From Blastocatellia bacterium (lineage in GTDB: Bacteria; Acidobacteriota; Blastocatellia; UBA7656), in the NCBI GenBank assembly GCA_035275065.1, contig DATENM010000090.1, positions 122,252 through 186,251 on the forward strand: a stretch of DNA of 64,000 nucleotides, given 5' to 3'. The notes under the pieces were generated by a model. The model did not search any database. It saw only the letters and a list, made by a program, of their open reading frames with translations, and had not been told where the DNA came from. The stretch's first letter is position 1; each line of letters starts with the position of its first letter. The position numbers were made by a program, and so were the translations under genes. Of the stretch, positions 1 through 8,172 are shown one piece after another.

Positions 1-198
1 GTCGAGCTGTTGAAGGCCATCAGCAACAACGAGCGCAACCCGCAGACGGTCGCCGAAAAATTCTTCCGCACCATCAAGAATGCGACGATTGATGGCTACT
101 ACACGTCGGAGATCGGCATTCACAAAGAGCTGAAGTACAAAGGCAACTCGTACCTCAAAGAATTCGTCGGCTGCACGCACCCCGAGCATCAGGGCTAG
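1..198 (+). CDS. Gluconate 2-dehydrogenase subunit 3-like protein, C-terminal fragment
   Basis: The frame is open from base 1 and ends at a TAG at 196-198, so only the last 65 residues are present and the true start lies outside the window. The tail has a TVAEKFF element followed by GYYTSEIG and a Cys near the end, which resembles the C-terminus of the gluconate 2-dehydrogenase subunit 3 family (PF13618). These are small, usually Tat-exported partners of GMC-type flavin oxidoreductases. The catalytic partner would be expected next to it, outside the window. The assignment rests on a short stretch and is moderate. A hairpin repeat follows the stop by 18 bases. Confidence 0.55.
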   Translation, partial: VELLKAISNNERNPQTVAEKFFRTIKNATIDGYYTSEIGIHKELKYKGNSYLKEFVGCTHPEHQG

Positions 199-216
199 TG
201 CGGGTTTCAATTGGAA

Positions 217-272
217 GTAGCGCAATCTGATAGATTGCGCGAGTCGCTGCACAATCTATCAGATTGCGCTAC
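217..272. repeat. Long palindromic repeat, copy A (GCGCAATCTG type)
   Basis: Perfect 21-bp inverted arms at 217-237 and 252-272 enclose a 14-nt loop. The outer motif GTAGCGCAATCTG is identical to that of the hairpin at 62931-62986, and a related hairpin lies at 5685-5746. It stands between the stop of the first gene and the start of the ThuA gene. It could act as a transcription terminator or mRNA stabiliser, although neither side carries a T run. Confidence 0.85.
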
Positions 273-341
273 ACAGCAAACGCTGCGGCTCCTTCGTATC
301 GCGTAGGCCGCAGCCTGTGCGCCGCGTTTTCCTACCTGCTT

Positions 342-1109
342 ATGATCAAGAAACTCTTTACTATCCTCGTCGTCGCCCTGGCCGCCGCCTTCGCGCAGAC
401 CGGCACGGGCGAGGCGGCGCGCGCCAAACATCGCGTGCTTTACCTTACACATTCCGCCGGCTTCAAACATGAGGTGCTGCCGGTGTCGGAAACGATCATG
501 AAAGAGATCGGCGAGCGCAGCGGCATGTTCGAGGTGACGGCGACGAAAGACTGCGCGCTGCTCAGCCGCGAAGGGCTGAAGCCATACGACGCCGTTGTCT
601 TTTACACCACGGGCGAGCTGCCTATCACGGACGAGCAGAAAGCGGCGTTCTTAGACTTCATTAAATCGGGCAAAGGCTTCGTCGGCATTCACAGCGCCAC
701 CGACACGTTTTACAAGTGGCCCGAGTACGGCGAGTTGATTGGCGGCTACTTCGATCAGCACCCCTGGCACAAGGACGTCACCGTGCGCGTCGAAGATAAC
801 AAACACCCGGCGACGCGGCACCTCGACAAATCGTTTCAGATCAAGGACGAGATTTATCAATTCAAAGATTTCTCGCGCCAGCGCGTTCACGTGCTGTTGA
901 GCCTCGACCCGGATTCGGTTGATCTGACGCTGCCGGCGGTGCATCGCAAGGATAAAGATTTTGCGCTGGCGTGGTGGCGTGATTATGGCAAGGGGCGCGT
1001 CTTTTACACGGCGCTCGGCCACCGCGAAGAGGTCTGGCGCGATGCCCGTTTCCAACAGCTCATCCTCGGGGCGCTCTCCTGGGCCATGAAAGACAAGTCG
1101 GCGCGATAA
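342..1109 (+). CDS. ThuA domain-containing secreted protein
   Basis: This 255-residue protein has the ThuA (trehalose-utilisation-like, class I glutamine amidotransferase-like) fold. Supporting segments are VLYLTHSAGFKHEV near the N-terminus, GIHSATDTFY in the middle and WWRDYGKGRVFYTALGH near the C-terminus, all typical of the family. In Acidobacteriota and Planctomycetes such proteins often sit beside sugar dehydrogenase or heme-domain genes; their exact reaction is unsettled. The ATG at 342 is preferred over an upstream in-frame TTG at 264, which lies inside the hairpin repeat, because 342 begins a clean signal peptide (MIKKLFTILVVALAAAFA). No strong ribosome-binding site is visible. It is convergent with the di-heme oxidoreductase gene and a terminator hairpin lies between them. 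Confidence 0.85.
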   Translation: MIKKLFTILVVALAAAFAQTGTGEAARAKHRVLYLTHSAGFKHEVLPVSETIMKEIGERSGMFEVTATKDCALLSREGLKPYDAVVFYTTGELPITDEQKAAFLDFIKSGKGFVGIHSATDTFYKWPEYGELIGGYFDQHPWHKDVTVRVEDNKHPATRHLDKSFQIKDEIYQFKDFSRQRVHVLLSLDPDSVDLTLPAVHRKDKDFALAWWRDYGKGRVFYTALGHREEVWRDARFQQLILGALSWAMKDKSAR

Positions 1110-1145
1110 TCATCATTCCTGCTGCTCACCAAGCATCTCAACACG

Positions 1146-1176
1146 GAAGAGAGGCGGCTTTCGACCGCCTCTCTTC
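1146..1176. terminator. Bidirectional terminator-like hairpin
   Basis: Perfect 12-bp arms (GAAGAGAGGCGG at 1146-1157, its complement at 1165-1176) with a 7-nt loop lie between two convergent genes. The base of the stem is A/T-containing but there is no long U run. Confidence 0.6.
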
Positions 1177-1195
1177 TATTCAGGCACACCCCGCA

Positions 1196-2416
1196 TCACA
1201 GCGATTGCAGGAACGCGATCAGGTGGGTGCGCCTTGCCCGCCGCAAACCGTTGTAGCGCGCAACTACATCCCGCGCTTCGCCGGCATGACGGCGTATGGC
1301 TTCGTCCAGCGTCAACGTCGCCGCGTCGTGCATCAGTCGCGCTCGCACGTGCAAGCCCCAGAGCGGCGGCGTCCGCAGCTTGTTGGCCGTCGCCGGCCCG
1401 CCATTCTGCACAATGCCGTCGCCTGTGCCAACGTCGTGCAGCAGGAAATCGCTGAACGGATGAATGGCTTTGCCGCCGAGCGCCGGCGGCACCGTGAATG
1501 TGCCGCCATTGATGACAGTGCCGGCGGCCGCGGTGTTGATCGTCGGCACGTGACAGATGGCGCAGCCGATCTGGTTAAAAATCTCCGCGCCTTCGCGCGC
1601 ATCATCGGTCGCAGCGAGCGCTTCGTCGCGCGGCGGCACTCTGGTCGCCCGCATGAAGCGCGCGAAAGCGTCAATGTCATTGTCGTTGTCTTCCGGGTCG
1701 GCCACGCCATCATAAGCCGCGACCGAATGGCCCATTGAAGTGTTCTCGCGCGGCAGCAGCCGGTTGGTAATGCCGATCTCATTCAGGTAGGCGTCGGCAG
1801 AAAACGACAGCAGGCTGGCGTGCTGATTCTTCCAGCCAAAGCGGCCCACGCGCATCTGGCCCGGCGCTTCGAGCAAGGGCACGCGGATCACCTGCCCGGC
1901 GATCATGCCGCCCGAATCGCGTGGCTGGCTGGCGGCAATCGCCATCAGCGTGGCGTCGTCAATCGCTTCGACGTAACCATCGCCGAGCGTGCTGAGCGAC
2001 GAGCGAAAAGCGCGCACATCTTCATCAATCGTGACGCGCTCCTGCAACGAGTAATGAATCGCCCGGTCGTTGATCAGCGAGCCGCCCGGCGCTTCAAAGA
2101 AATTGCCCGCCCCGTCGCGGTGCCCTGCGCGCATGACGGTTACCTGGCTGCTGCTGCCGGTGACTGGATTCTGATGACACTCGGCGCACGACTGCGCGTT
2201 GTAGACCGGCCCCAGGCCGTCGGCAATCGTGTCGCGCTCCTCGAACGCTTCGCGGTCGGCGTCGAATGTCGCTTGATCGACCATGCCATTGCTCTCATTT
2301 GCGAACCCGGCGAGCGCTTCGATAGCGACCGTCTCCTGGACGGCCTGCGTCCGCACCACCGGCCACAACAACATCGCGACGAACAACACCAGTAGACAGC
2401 GTTTCAGTGATCTCAT
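1196..2416 (-). CDS. Di-heme oxidoreductase (putative peroxidase), DHOR family
   Basis: This 406-residue secreted c-type cytochrome has an N-terminal signal peptide (MRSLKRCLLVLFVAMLLWPV) and two CXXCH heme sites, CAECH near residue 80 and CAICH about two thirds along. The region around SCAECHQNP, with ADGLGPVYNAQ before it, matches the di-heme oxidoreductase / thiol oxidoreductase-like family (PF06537), related to bacterial di-heme peroxidases. It should act in the periplasm, passing electrons to or from small donors or reducing peroxide. The start is supported by a GGAGG nine bases upstream of the ATG. A tandem-repeat element fills the region upstream of its promoter. The substrate is not deducible. 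Confidence 0.88.
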   Translation of the reverse strand: MRSLKRCLLVLFVAMLLWPVVRTQAVQETVAIEALAGFANESNGMVDQATFDADREAFEERDTIADGLGPVYNAQSCAECHQNPVTGSSSQVTVMRAGHRDGAGNFFEAPGGSLINDRAIHYSLQERVTIDEDVRAFRSSLSTLGDGYVEAIDDATLMAIAASQPRDSGGMIAGQVIRVPLLEAPGQMRVGRFGWKNQHASLLSFSADAYLNEIGITNRLLPRENTSMGHSVAAYDGVADPEDNDNDIDAFARFMRATRVPPRDEALAATDDAREGAEIFNQIGCAICHVPTINTAAAGTVINGGTFTVPPALGGKAIHPFSDFLLHDVGTGDGIVQNGGPATANKLRTPPLWGLHVRARLMHDAATLTLDEAIRRHAGEARDVVARYNGLRRARRTHLIAFLQSL

Positions 2417-2520
2417 GGCAAGTATCCTCCACAGAGGCCGGGCACACGGCGGGCTGGGAGCCAGGGCGCTCCGGCTGAATGATGGCGTTTCTTTCAGTGG
2501 TTGTGGTGCGCCGACTTCTA

Positions 2521-2676
2521 CGGGGCGACGCAGGAGAGACGCGGCGACCGAGGCGACGCGGCGAGAGGGCTAGAGGGCGACAAGGCGATGGGGCGACGGG
2601 GCGACGCAACAACCTCGAATCTCTTCGCCGCCTTCCCTTCGCCGCGTCGCCGTGTCTCCGCGTCGCCGCGTCGCAG
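2521..2676. repeat. GCGACGCGG-word tandem/inverted repeat element
   Basis: The left part consists of GCGACG/GCGGCGA words (2522-2606) and the right part of the complementary CGCCGCGTCGC words (2636-2676), so the two halves can pair imperfectly. It fills the gap of about 264 bases between two minus-strand genes and ends a few bases from the stop of the upstream one. The same word family occurs at 25490-25624, 34654-34808 and 39835-39916. Confidence 0.75.
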
Positions 2677-2680
2677 TGAG

Positions 2681-3412
2681 CTAAGGCCGGCGCGGCGGGG
2701 GCGGCGCGTTGACAACCTCGTAGCCCGCGGGCACCGCGAACAGCGAAGCGTCCAAAGTGGCGTTGCGCTGAATCTCTGTAAATCGCCGCGCGTGCTTGTG
2801 ACCATCCGAGAGCACCGACTCCATCAGCAATGGCAGCCGTAACTCTTCGGACACCCAGGTCTGTGTGGTTTCGGTCACGTTGCCCTCTGACGCGTCGGGC
2901 GGCGGCGGTAGCGTGCGCGTGACTTCCCAGCCCTGCGCCGTCAAGCCTTCGATCTGGCGCGTACCGAGGTCTTTTCTTTCAGGCCGGGGACCATCGGGGC
3001 GCGGCGGCGGGGGCGGCGGCATCATGCGATTCGGCGGCGGGCCATTCGCGCCCGCGGGCGGTGGCGGCGGGGGCGGCGGGGGCATAAAGGCATCGCCCGG
3101 GCCACGACCGCGCGGGCCGCCCGGCGGCAACGGCATCTTGTGCGCGACGTGCTGCTCGGTGTCCAGCTCGTAGCGGGTGCGCGCCACCGGGTCGGTAATC
3201 GTAATGTGATTGCCGACCTCGACGCGTGTGCGACCTTCAGCGTCGCGATAGAACTGGCCGACCTCTGTGCCCGCCCCATGATTCGGGTCTGTATGCTCAA
3301 TCACAATCTTCGCCCGCAGCGGCTCGAATGCCGGGCGCTCCTGCGCCGAAATGGCGAGCAGCGGGGCCATAAGAATCAAAGCCATGCCGGTCCATAAAAC
3401 TCCTGGTCTCAT
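2681..3412 (-). CDS. Secreted proline-rich protein of unknown function
   Basis: This 243-residue protein begins with a signal peptide (MRPGVLWTGMALILMAPLLA). The ATG at 3412 follows an AGGAAGGA ribosome-binding site four bases upstream, so the in-frame TTG at 3433 is not needed. After a small beta-rich region with an FYRDAEGRTRVE segment comes a low-complexity centre with runs of up to nine prolines mixed with Gly and Asn. The C-terminal third (WEVTRTLPPP, TTQTWVSEELRLPLL, DASLFAVPAGYEVV) resembles domains seen in acidobacterial secreted proteins that precede two-component genes, but no named family is recognised. It is transcribed divergently from the sensor kinase gene, whose periplasmic region has similar proline/Asn/Gly runs. 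The intergenic GTAAA boxes could control both. Confidence 0.75.
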   Translation of the reverse strand: MRPGVLWTGMALILMAPLLAISAQERPAFEPLRAKIVIEHTDPNHGAGTEVGQFYRDAEGRTRVEVGNHITITDPVARTRYELDTEQHVAHKMPLPPGGPRGRGPGDAFMPPPPPPPPPAGANGPPPNRMMPPPPPPRPDGPRPERKDLGTRQIEGLTAQGWEVTRTLPPPPDASEGNVTETTQTWVSEELRLPLLMESVLSDGHKHARRFTEIQRNATLDASLFAVPAGYEVVNAPPPPRRP

Positions 3413-3534
3413 CTCATCCTTCCTTTCTACCAATCTTCGTCCGACCTTTGCCGTGTCAGGCGGCGCGACCGCATCAGGTTCGGCCCGCCGTTTTATGACC
3501 AGGCGATTATAAGCACAAAAGCCCGGCAGGTGGT

Positions 3535-3580
3535 GTAAAGCTCTGGTAAAGACAGCGGCGCTTTGTAAAGATCAGGTAAA
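3535..3580. promoter_or_regulatory. Two CpxR-like operator boxes, GTAAA-N6-GTAAA
   Basis: GTAAA occurs at 3535-3539, 3546-3550, 3565-3569 and 3576-3580, forming two direct-repeat pairs, each with an 11-bp period, and the two pairs start 30 bp apart. An 11-bp direct repeat is the normal site geometry of OmpR/PhoB-family regulators, and GTAAA-N(4-8)-GTAAA is the known CpxR consensus. The boxes lie between divergent genes, upstream of a two-component operon that encodes such a regulator. Autoregulation and control of the divergent gene is the inferred role. Confidence 0.6.
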
Positions 3581-3619
3581 GTCTGGCGCAGGCCGGCGGC
3601 AAGCGCGGCGCGGCTGCGC

Positions 3620-3625
3620 TATAAT
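3620..3625 (+). promoter_or_regulatory. -10 box of the sensor kinase operon; possibly leaderless start
   Basis: A perfect TATAAT ends eight bases before the GTG at 3633 and no good -35 hexamer lies 17 bp upstream. This fits an activator-dependent promoter, with the GTAAA boxes at about -53 to -98. Transcription would start at or next to the GTG, implying a leaderless mRNA. Confidence 0.5.
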
Positions 3626-3632
3626 CGCCGCT

Positions 3633-5675
3633 GTGTCGCCCGTGCGGATCAAAGAAAGATGGTTGTTGGTCGGCCTGCTGATGCTAGCCCTGCTGCTGGC
3701 GGCTGCCGCGTTGCTGCAATATCGCTGGATCAAACGCGCCAGCGAAGCCGACCTGCTGGAGCGCCGCCAGTCGCTCAATGGCGCGCTGGCCGGCATTAAA
3801 GGCGAGTTCAACGGTGCCGTCCAGGAATTGATTCCCATGTTTCGCCCCTCGCCCGAAGTGCCGCCCGGCGCCAACCTGGAATCACACCTCTTGCGACTCT
3901 ACTCACAATGGCAGAGCGCCGCCAACCGCCCGCAACTGCTCGGCGCGCTCTACCTCGGCGAGCAGGTGAATGGCCAATCAAGGTTCAGCCAACTGAATGG
4001 GCGCGAGCGCAAATTCACGCCGCAACCGTGGCCCGCCGCCCTCAGCTTTTATCAAGAAATCCTCGACAAACGATTACGCATGCCGGGCGGCGGGCTGGCT
4101 TACTTTCCGCGCGGCATGGCTTTCGAGCTAATAGGATCGCGCCCTGTGCTGATCTTCCCACTGGTTGAAACCGGCGGCAGGCCCGGCGATTGGCCACCCG
4201 AACCGCTGTCACCGCCGCCACTTCGCAACGAGGGACAACCGCCACGCAACGAGGGGCAACCGCCGCCGCGCAACGATGCGCAGCCGCCCCCGCCGCCGCC
4301 GGGAGATGAGCCACGCCCTTTGCGCGACCTGATGATTCCGGGCCCCGCCGACCAGCCGCCCGGCGCGCCGGTGTTGCGCGGCTGGTGCTTCCTCGAATTG
4401 AGCAGCGAGTATCTCAAATCACAGTTCCTGCCGGGGTTGGTCGAGCGGCTCTTCGGCGCGGCGGGTCTGAGCAACTATCAACTGGCAGTCGTTGGCGGCG
4501 ACGGGCCGGAGATGATTTATCAGTCGGATGCCAGCCTTACACTTGATGCGCTCCGACAGGTTGACGCAGGCACAGTGATACTCGGGCAGGAAACCATGCC
4601 GCGGATTGCGCCGCCCCCCAATGGGCCACCTCCCAACGGGCCGCCGGGCAATGAGCCGCGCCCGCCACCCGGCGAAGGCCCGCCGCGCCGCGATGACCCG
4701 TCACGCCGCGATGGTCCACCGCCCCGAGCCATCAACAACCCGCCGCCGCGCCCGCCCGAGCGCCCGCTGCGCCCGTTGCGCCGGCCTGAAGACGAGTTCC
4801 GCGCCGATGCCTCGCCGGGCAATTCCTGGCGGCTGGTCGCTCGCCATCGCGCCGGCTCGCTCGATAATGAGGTCGGGCAAACTCGCAGGCGCAATCTGGC
4901 GCTCAACTTCGGCATCTTCCTGCTGCTCGGCGGCAGCATCGCCGTGATGGTGCTGGCCGCGCAGCGCGCCCGCCGGCTCGCTCGGCAGCAGATGGAGTTC
5001 GTAGCCAGCATTACACACGAACTGCGCACGCCACTGAGCGTCATTCACTCGGCAAGCTATAACCTTGCGAGCGGCGTCGTCAGCCAGCCACGGCGCGTGC
5101 AGGATTACGGGGCGATGATTCAGAACGAGACCCGCCGTTTGTCGGCGCAGGTCGAGCAGGCTTTGAGCTTCGCAGGCATCCAGGCCAACCGCCGGCAGTA
5201 CGACTTTCAGCCCGTTCGCCTGGACGAGATCGTCGAGCGCGCCATGAGCGATTGCGCGCCGGCGTTTGCCGAAGCCGGCTGGCAGGTCGAGTATGAAAAA
5301 GACGAGCCGCCGCCCCGCGTGCTTGCCGACGCGCCGGCGCTGGAGAGTGCGGTCAAGAACCTTTTGCAAAATGCGCTCAAATACGCTGACGCCGGCAAGC
5401 AGTTGCGCGTCAATGTCCGCGCGCATCGCCATGGCCGGCGCAATGAGGCGCGGATTACCATTACGGATCGCGGGCCGGGTATCGCGGCGCAAGACCTGCC
5501 GCACCTGTTCGAGCCGTTTTATCGCGGCGCGGCGGTGATGGCTTCGCCGGCCTCGGGCGCCGGCCTCGGGCTGAGCATCGTGCGCAAGCATGTCGAAGCG
5601 CATCGCGGGCGCGTCACGGCGGCTTCAGACAACGGCGCCACGTTCACGATTCACCTGCCGGGGCTGGACGTATGA
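3633..5675 (+). CDS. Sensor histidine kinase with proline-rich extracytoplasmic domain
   Basis: This 680-residue protein has a first membrane helix at about residues 10-27, a long extracytoplasmic region, a second helix at about 423-443 and a cytoplasmic kinase. The H-box ITHELRTPLS places the phospho-accepting His at residue 462. The N-box is NLLQNALKYA, followed by a DRGPGI ATP-lid element, LFEPFYRG and GAGLGLSIV. The extracytoplasmic region is unusual: residues about 184-229 and 327-386 are Pro-rich with repeated NEGQPP / PPNGPP units, flanking a folded segment. No HAMP domain is evident after the second helix. No Shine-Dalgarno sequence precedes the GTG, in line with a leaderless transcript. 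The partner response regulator lies 90 bases downstream, separated by a palindromic repeat. The sensed signal is unknown. Confidence 0.92.
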   Translation: MSPVRIKERWLLVGLLMLALLLAAAALLQYRWIKRASEADLLERRQSLNGALAGIKGEFNGAVQELIPMFRPSPEVPPGANLESHLLRLYSQWQSAANRPQLLGALYLGEQVNGQSRFSQLNGRERKFTPQPWPAALSFYQEILDKRLRMPGGGLAYFPRGMAFELIGSRPVLIFPLVETGGRPGDWPPEPLSPPPLRNEGQPPRNEGQPPPRNDAQPPPPPPGDEPRPLRDLMIPGPADQPPGAPVLRGWCFLELSSEYLKSQFLPGLVERLFGAAGLSNYQLAVVGGDGPEMIYQSDASLTLDALRQVDAGTVILGQETMPRIAPPPNGPPPNGPPGNEPRPPPGEGPPRRDDPSRRDGPPPRAINNPPPRPPERPLRPLRRPEDEFRADASPGNSWRLVARHRAGSLDNEVGQTRRRNLALNFGIFLLLGGSIAVMVLAAQRARRLARQQMEFVASITHELRTPLSVIHSASYNLASGVVSQPRRVQDYGAMIQNETRRLSAQVEQALSFAGIQANRRQYDFQPVRLDEIVERAMSDCAPAFAEAGWQVEYEKDEPPPRVLADAPALESAVKNLLQNALKYADAGKQLRVNVRAHRHGRRNEARITITDRGPGIAAQDLPHLFEPFYRGAAVMASPASGAGLGLSIVRKHVEAHRGRVTAASDNGATFTIHLPGLDV

Positions 5676-5684
5676 ATCACTCTG

Positions 5685-5746
5685 ATGTGGCGCAAGGCGG
5701 TTAGCTTGCGCGAAGCCATGCGCAAGCTAACCGCCTTGCGCCACAT
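5685..5746. repeat. Long palindromic repeat, copy B (GGTTAGCTTGCG type)
   Basis: Perfect 26-bp arms at 5685-5710 and 5721-5746 enclose a 10-nt loop, between the sensor kinase and response regulator genes. The inner half (TTAGCTTGCG) is shared with the copy at 62931-62986, but the outer half (GGCGCAAGGCGG) differs from the other copies. A stem this strong inside a two-gene operon should lower or stabilise part of the transcript. Confidence 0.88.
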
Positions 5747-5765
5747 TCACGACAACAGGCACATC

Positions 5766-6458
5766 ATGGCGCATCGCATTCTGATTATCGAAGACGAGCC
5801 GGGGCTGGTGCTGACGCTGACGGATTTGCTGGCGAGCGAAGGCTACGAGGTCGAGAGCGCGACGGACGGCATCAGCGGCTTGCGCATGGCGGCCGAGGCG
5901 GCATTCGAGCTAATCCTGCTCGACGTGATGCTGCCGGGCAAGAATGGCTTTGACATCTGCCGCGACCTGCGCGCCCGCGAGGTCACGACGCCGGTGATGA
6001 TGCTGACGGCGCGCGGTCAGGTGATCGATAAAGTGCTGGGCTTGAAGCTCGGCGCTGATGATTATCTGACCAAGCCGTTCGAGCCGATGGAACTACTGGC
6101 CCGTGTTGAAGCCATGCTGCGTCGGCAGTCGTCGCTTGCAGCAACGAAAGCCGCCGAGACCTTTCGCTTCGGCGCTATCGAAGTAGACTTTCGCAGCACC
6201 GAAGTCCGGCGCGACGGCCGAGCGGTCGAGATGTCTGCCCGCGAGTTCGAGCTACTGCGCTTTTTCATCGCGCATCGCGGCGCGACCATTTCGCGTGAGC
6301 AGTTGCAACGCGAAGTCTGGGGCTACGGCGCAGAGATTCTGACGCGCACGGTTGACGTTCATGTCGGCTGGCTCAGGCAGAAGCTCGAAGACGACGCTCG
6401 CCATCCGCGCCACTTCCTGACCGTGCGTGGCTTCGGCTACAAATTCGTTGACCGTTAG
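5766..6458 (+). CDS. OmpR/PhoB-family response regulator
   Basis: This 230-residue regulator has a receiver domain (residues 1-120) with the acidic pair E9/D10, phospho-acceptor D53 in LLDVMLPG and K103 in the TKPF motif. A winged-helix effector domain (about 132-228) ends in TVRGFGYKF. The ATG at 5766 begins the family-typical MAHRILIIEDEP; an upstream in-frame ATG at 5685 lies inside the hairpin repeat and is rejected. It is the partner of the kinase just upstream and probably binds the GTAAA direct repeats ahead of the operon. Its stop overlaps by four bases with that of the convergent UnbV gene. Confidence 0.95.
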   Translation: MAHRILIIEDEPGLVLTLTDLLASEGYEVESATDGISGLRMAAEAAFELILLDVMLPGKNGFDICRDLRAREVTTPVMMLTARGQVIDKVLGLKLGADDYLTKPFEPMELLARVEAMLRRQSSLAATKAAETFRFGAIEVDFRSTEVRRDGRAVEMSAREFELLRFFIAHRGATISREQLQREVWGYGAEILTRTVDVHVGWLRQKLEDDARHPRHFLTVRGFGYKFVDR

Positions 6459-8128
6459 CTGCCGCCGCCTTCGACCACCTTGATGTATTTATTTAGCGGC
6501 AGATTGGTGAGCTTATCCACGCGCCCGCTCGGCCATTTGATCTCGACGCTGTCAATCTTCGCCGCTCGGCCCACGCCGAGAATTTCACGTGGGTCGTGTG
6601 ATGAAAGAAAGCTGCCGCCGCTCGTCTTCAATCGGCTGCGACGGACGCCGCCGGCTTCCCAGGTGATGATGGCGCCGACCGCGCCCGGATTGCTGCGCGT
6701 CGCCGTCAGTTGCAGCCCCAGCCAGTTGCCGCGATTGCCGCCTTCGTTGCGCAGCAGCAGCGGCGGCTCGCCGTTGTTGATGATCAGCACGTCGAGGTCG
6801 CCGTCATTGTCGTAATCGCCGACCGACATGCCACGCGCCGAGAAATCTTTTTTAAAGACGTCGCCCGATTGCGCGCTGACGTTGATGTACTTGCCATTGA
6901 CGTTCTCGAAGAGCAGCAAGGGCTCGCGATAAGTCACCTTCAGCGACTGTGTCTCGACCATATCGTCGGGGTGGCCGTTGGCCAGGATCAAGTCGGGGTC
7001 GCCGTCGTTGTCATAATCGAAGAACTTCGAGCCCCAGCCGCTCAACAGCCGTGTGGCCGGGCCAATCTCGCCCGGTCGGTCAATGAAGGATAGGTCTTTC
7101 TGATTGCGATAGAGGCTGAACAGCTCTTGATCGATGTTGGCGACGAAGAGGTCTTGCCAGCCGTCGCCGTCAAAGTCGCCGGCGTCTACGCCCATCCCTG
7201 AGCGCGGGCTGCCGGCGTCGCTGTAGGCGACTCCCGAAGCCAGCCCGATCTCTTCAAACTTGCCGCTGCCTTTGTTGAGAAAGAGGAAGTTGGCGACCGT
7301 GTCGTTGGCGACAAACAGATCCATCAAGCCATCGTTGTTGATGTCTGTGGCGACGGCGCCGAAGGATTTGCCGAGCGAGTTGGCGATGCCGGATGACTTG
7401 CTGACGTCGGTGAATTTGCCATTGCCGTCGTTGTGGAACAGGTAGCTCGGGCGCGGCTTGAAGATGCGCGGCACGCAGTAGTAGCGCCGGCCTATGCGGT
7501 TGTCGCCGCAGAAGACCGTGCCGGTGCCGCTGTACTGCACGAAGCTCGACACAAAAAGGTCGAGCTTGCCATCGTTGTCGTAATCGAACCACGTCGCGCA
7601 GGTTGACCAGTTCGGCGCGGCGACGCCGGCTTTGTCTGTGACGTCCGTAAACGTCCCGTTGCCGTTGTTGTGAAAGAGCCGGTTGCGGCCATAGTTGGTG
7701 ACGTAGAGATCGGTCCAGCCATCGCCATCATAATCGGCGGCGGCGGCGCCCATGCCGAAATCGCCCATCTGTCCGCAGGCGACGCCGGCCTTCTCGGCCA
7801 CGTCCGTAAACGTGCCGTCGTGGTTGTTGCGATAGAGCGCATTGTGCAGCGGCGTCTTCGGCGTGAAGAAATCTGACGGGCCGCTGTTGACCAGATAGAT
7901 GTCGAGCCAGCCGTCGTTGTCAAAGTCGAAGAACAGCCCGCCGCCGCCGCAGGTCTCCGGCAAGTGGCGCAGCTCTGAGCGCCCGTTGTCGTGCGTCCAG
8001 GTGATTTTACTTACGCTCGGCGGAACCTCGACGAAGGTGACCGGGGCCGGCTTCAGCGGCGCTTGCGCTCGCGCCGGCAGCGGCGCGATGGCCACCATCG
8101 CCATCAGAATCAGGGCGAAATACCGCAT
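6455..8128 (-). CDS. CRTAC1/UnbV family protein: FG-GAP/VCBS repeats with C-terminal ASPIC domain
   Basis: This 557-residue secreted protein has a signal peptide (MRYFALILMAMVAIAPLPARA) from the ATG at 8128. A GAGGAG lies ten bases upstream, so a longer in-frame form from 8176 is unlikely. The body holds at least six calcium-binding loops of the DxDxDG type (DYDGDGWTDL, DYDNDGKLDL, DINNDGLMDL, DFDGDGWQDL and two DYDNDGD forms), predicting a seven-bladed integrin-like propeller. The last 90 residues (GNWLGLQL through VEIKWPSG) match the ASPIC/UnbV domain. It is the last gene of a minus-strand operon after two TPR proteins and a multiheme cytochrome. Such sets recur in Acidobacteriota; their role is unknown, with surface binding or a redox-linked surface assembly possible. 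Confidence 0.93.
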   Translation of the reverse strand: MRYFALILMAMVAIAPLPARAQAPLKPAPVTFVEVPPSVSKITWTHDNGRSELRHLPETCGGGGLFFDFDNDGWLDIYLVNSGPSDFFTPKTPLHNALYRNNHDGTFTDVAEKAGVACGQMGDFGMGAAAADYDGDGWTDLYVTNYGRNRLFHNNGNGTFTDVTDKAGVAAPNWSTCATWFDYDNDGKLDLFVSSFVQYSGTGTVFCGDNRIGRRYYCVPRIFKPRPSYLFHNDGNGKFTDVSKSSGIANSLGKSFGAVATDINNDGLMDLFVANDTVANFLFLNKGSGKFEEIGLASGVAYSDAGSPRSGMGVDAGDFDGDGWQDLFVANIDQELFSLYRNQKDLSFIDRPGEIGPATRLLSGWGSKFFDYDNDGDPDLILANGHPDDMVETQSLKVTYREPLLLFENVNGKYINVSAQSGDVFKKDFSARGMSVGDYDNDGDLDVLIINNGEPPLLLRNEGGNRGNWLGLQLTATRSNPGAVGAIITWEAGGVRRSRLKTSGGSFLSSHDPREILGVGRAAKIDSVEIKWPSGRVDKLTNLPLNKYIKVVEGGGS

Positions 8129-8172
8129 AGTCTCGTAACTCCTCACTCGCGTCTCGACCCACATTGCGCGAC

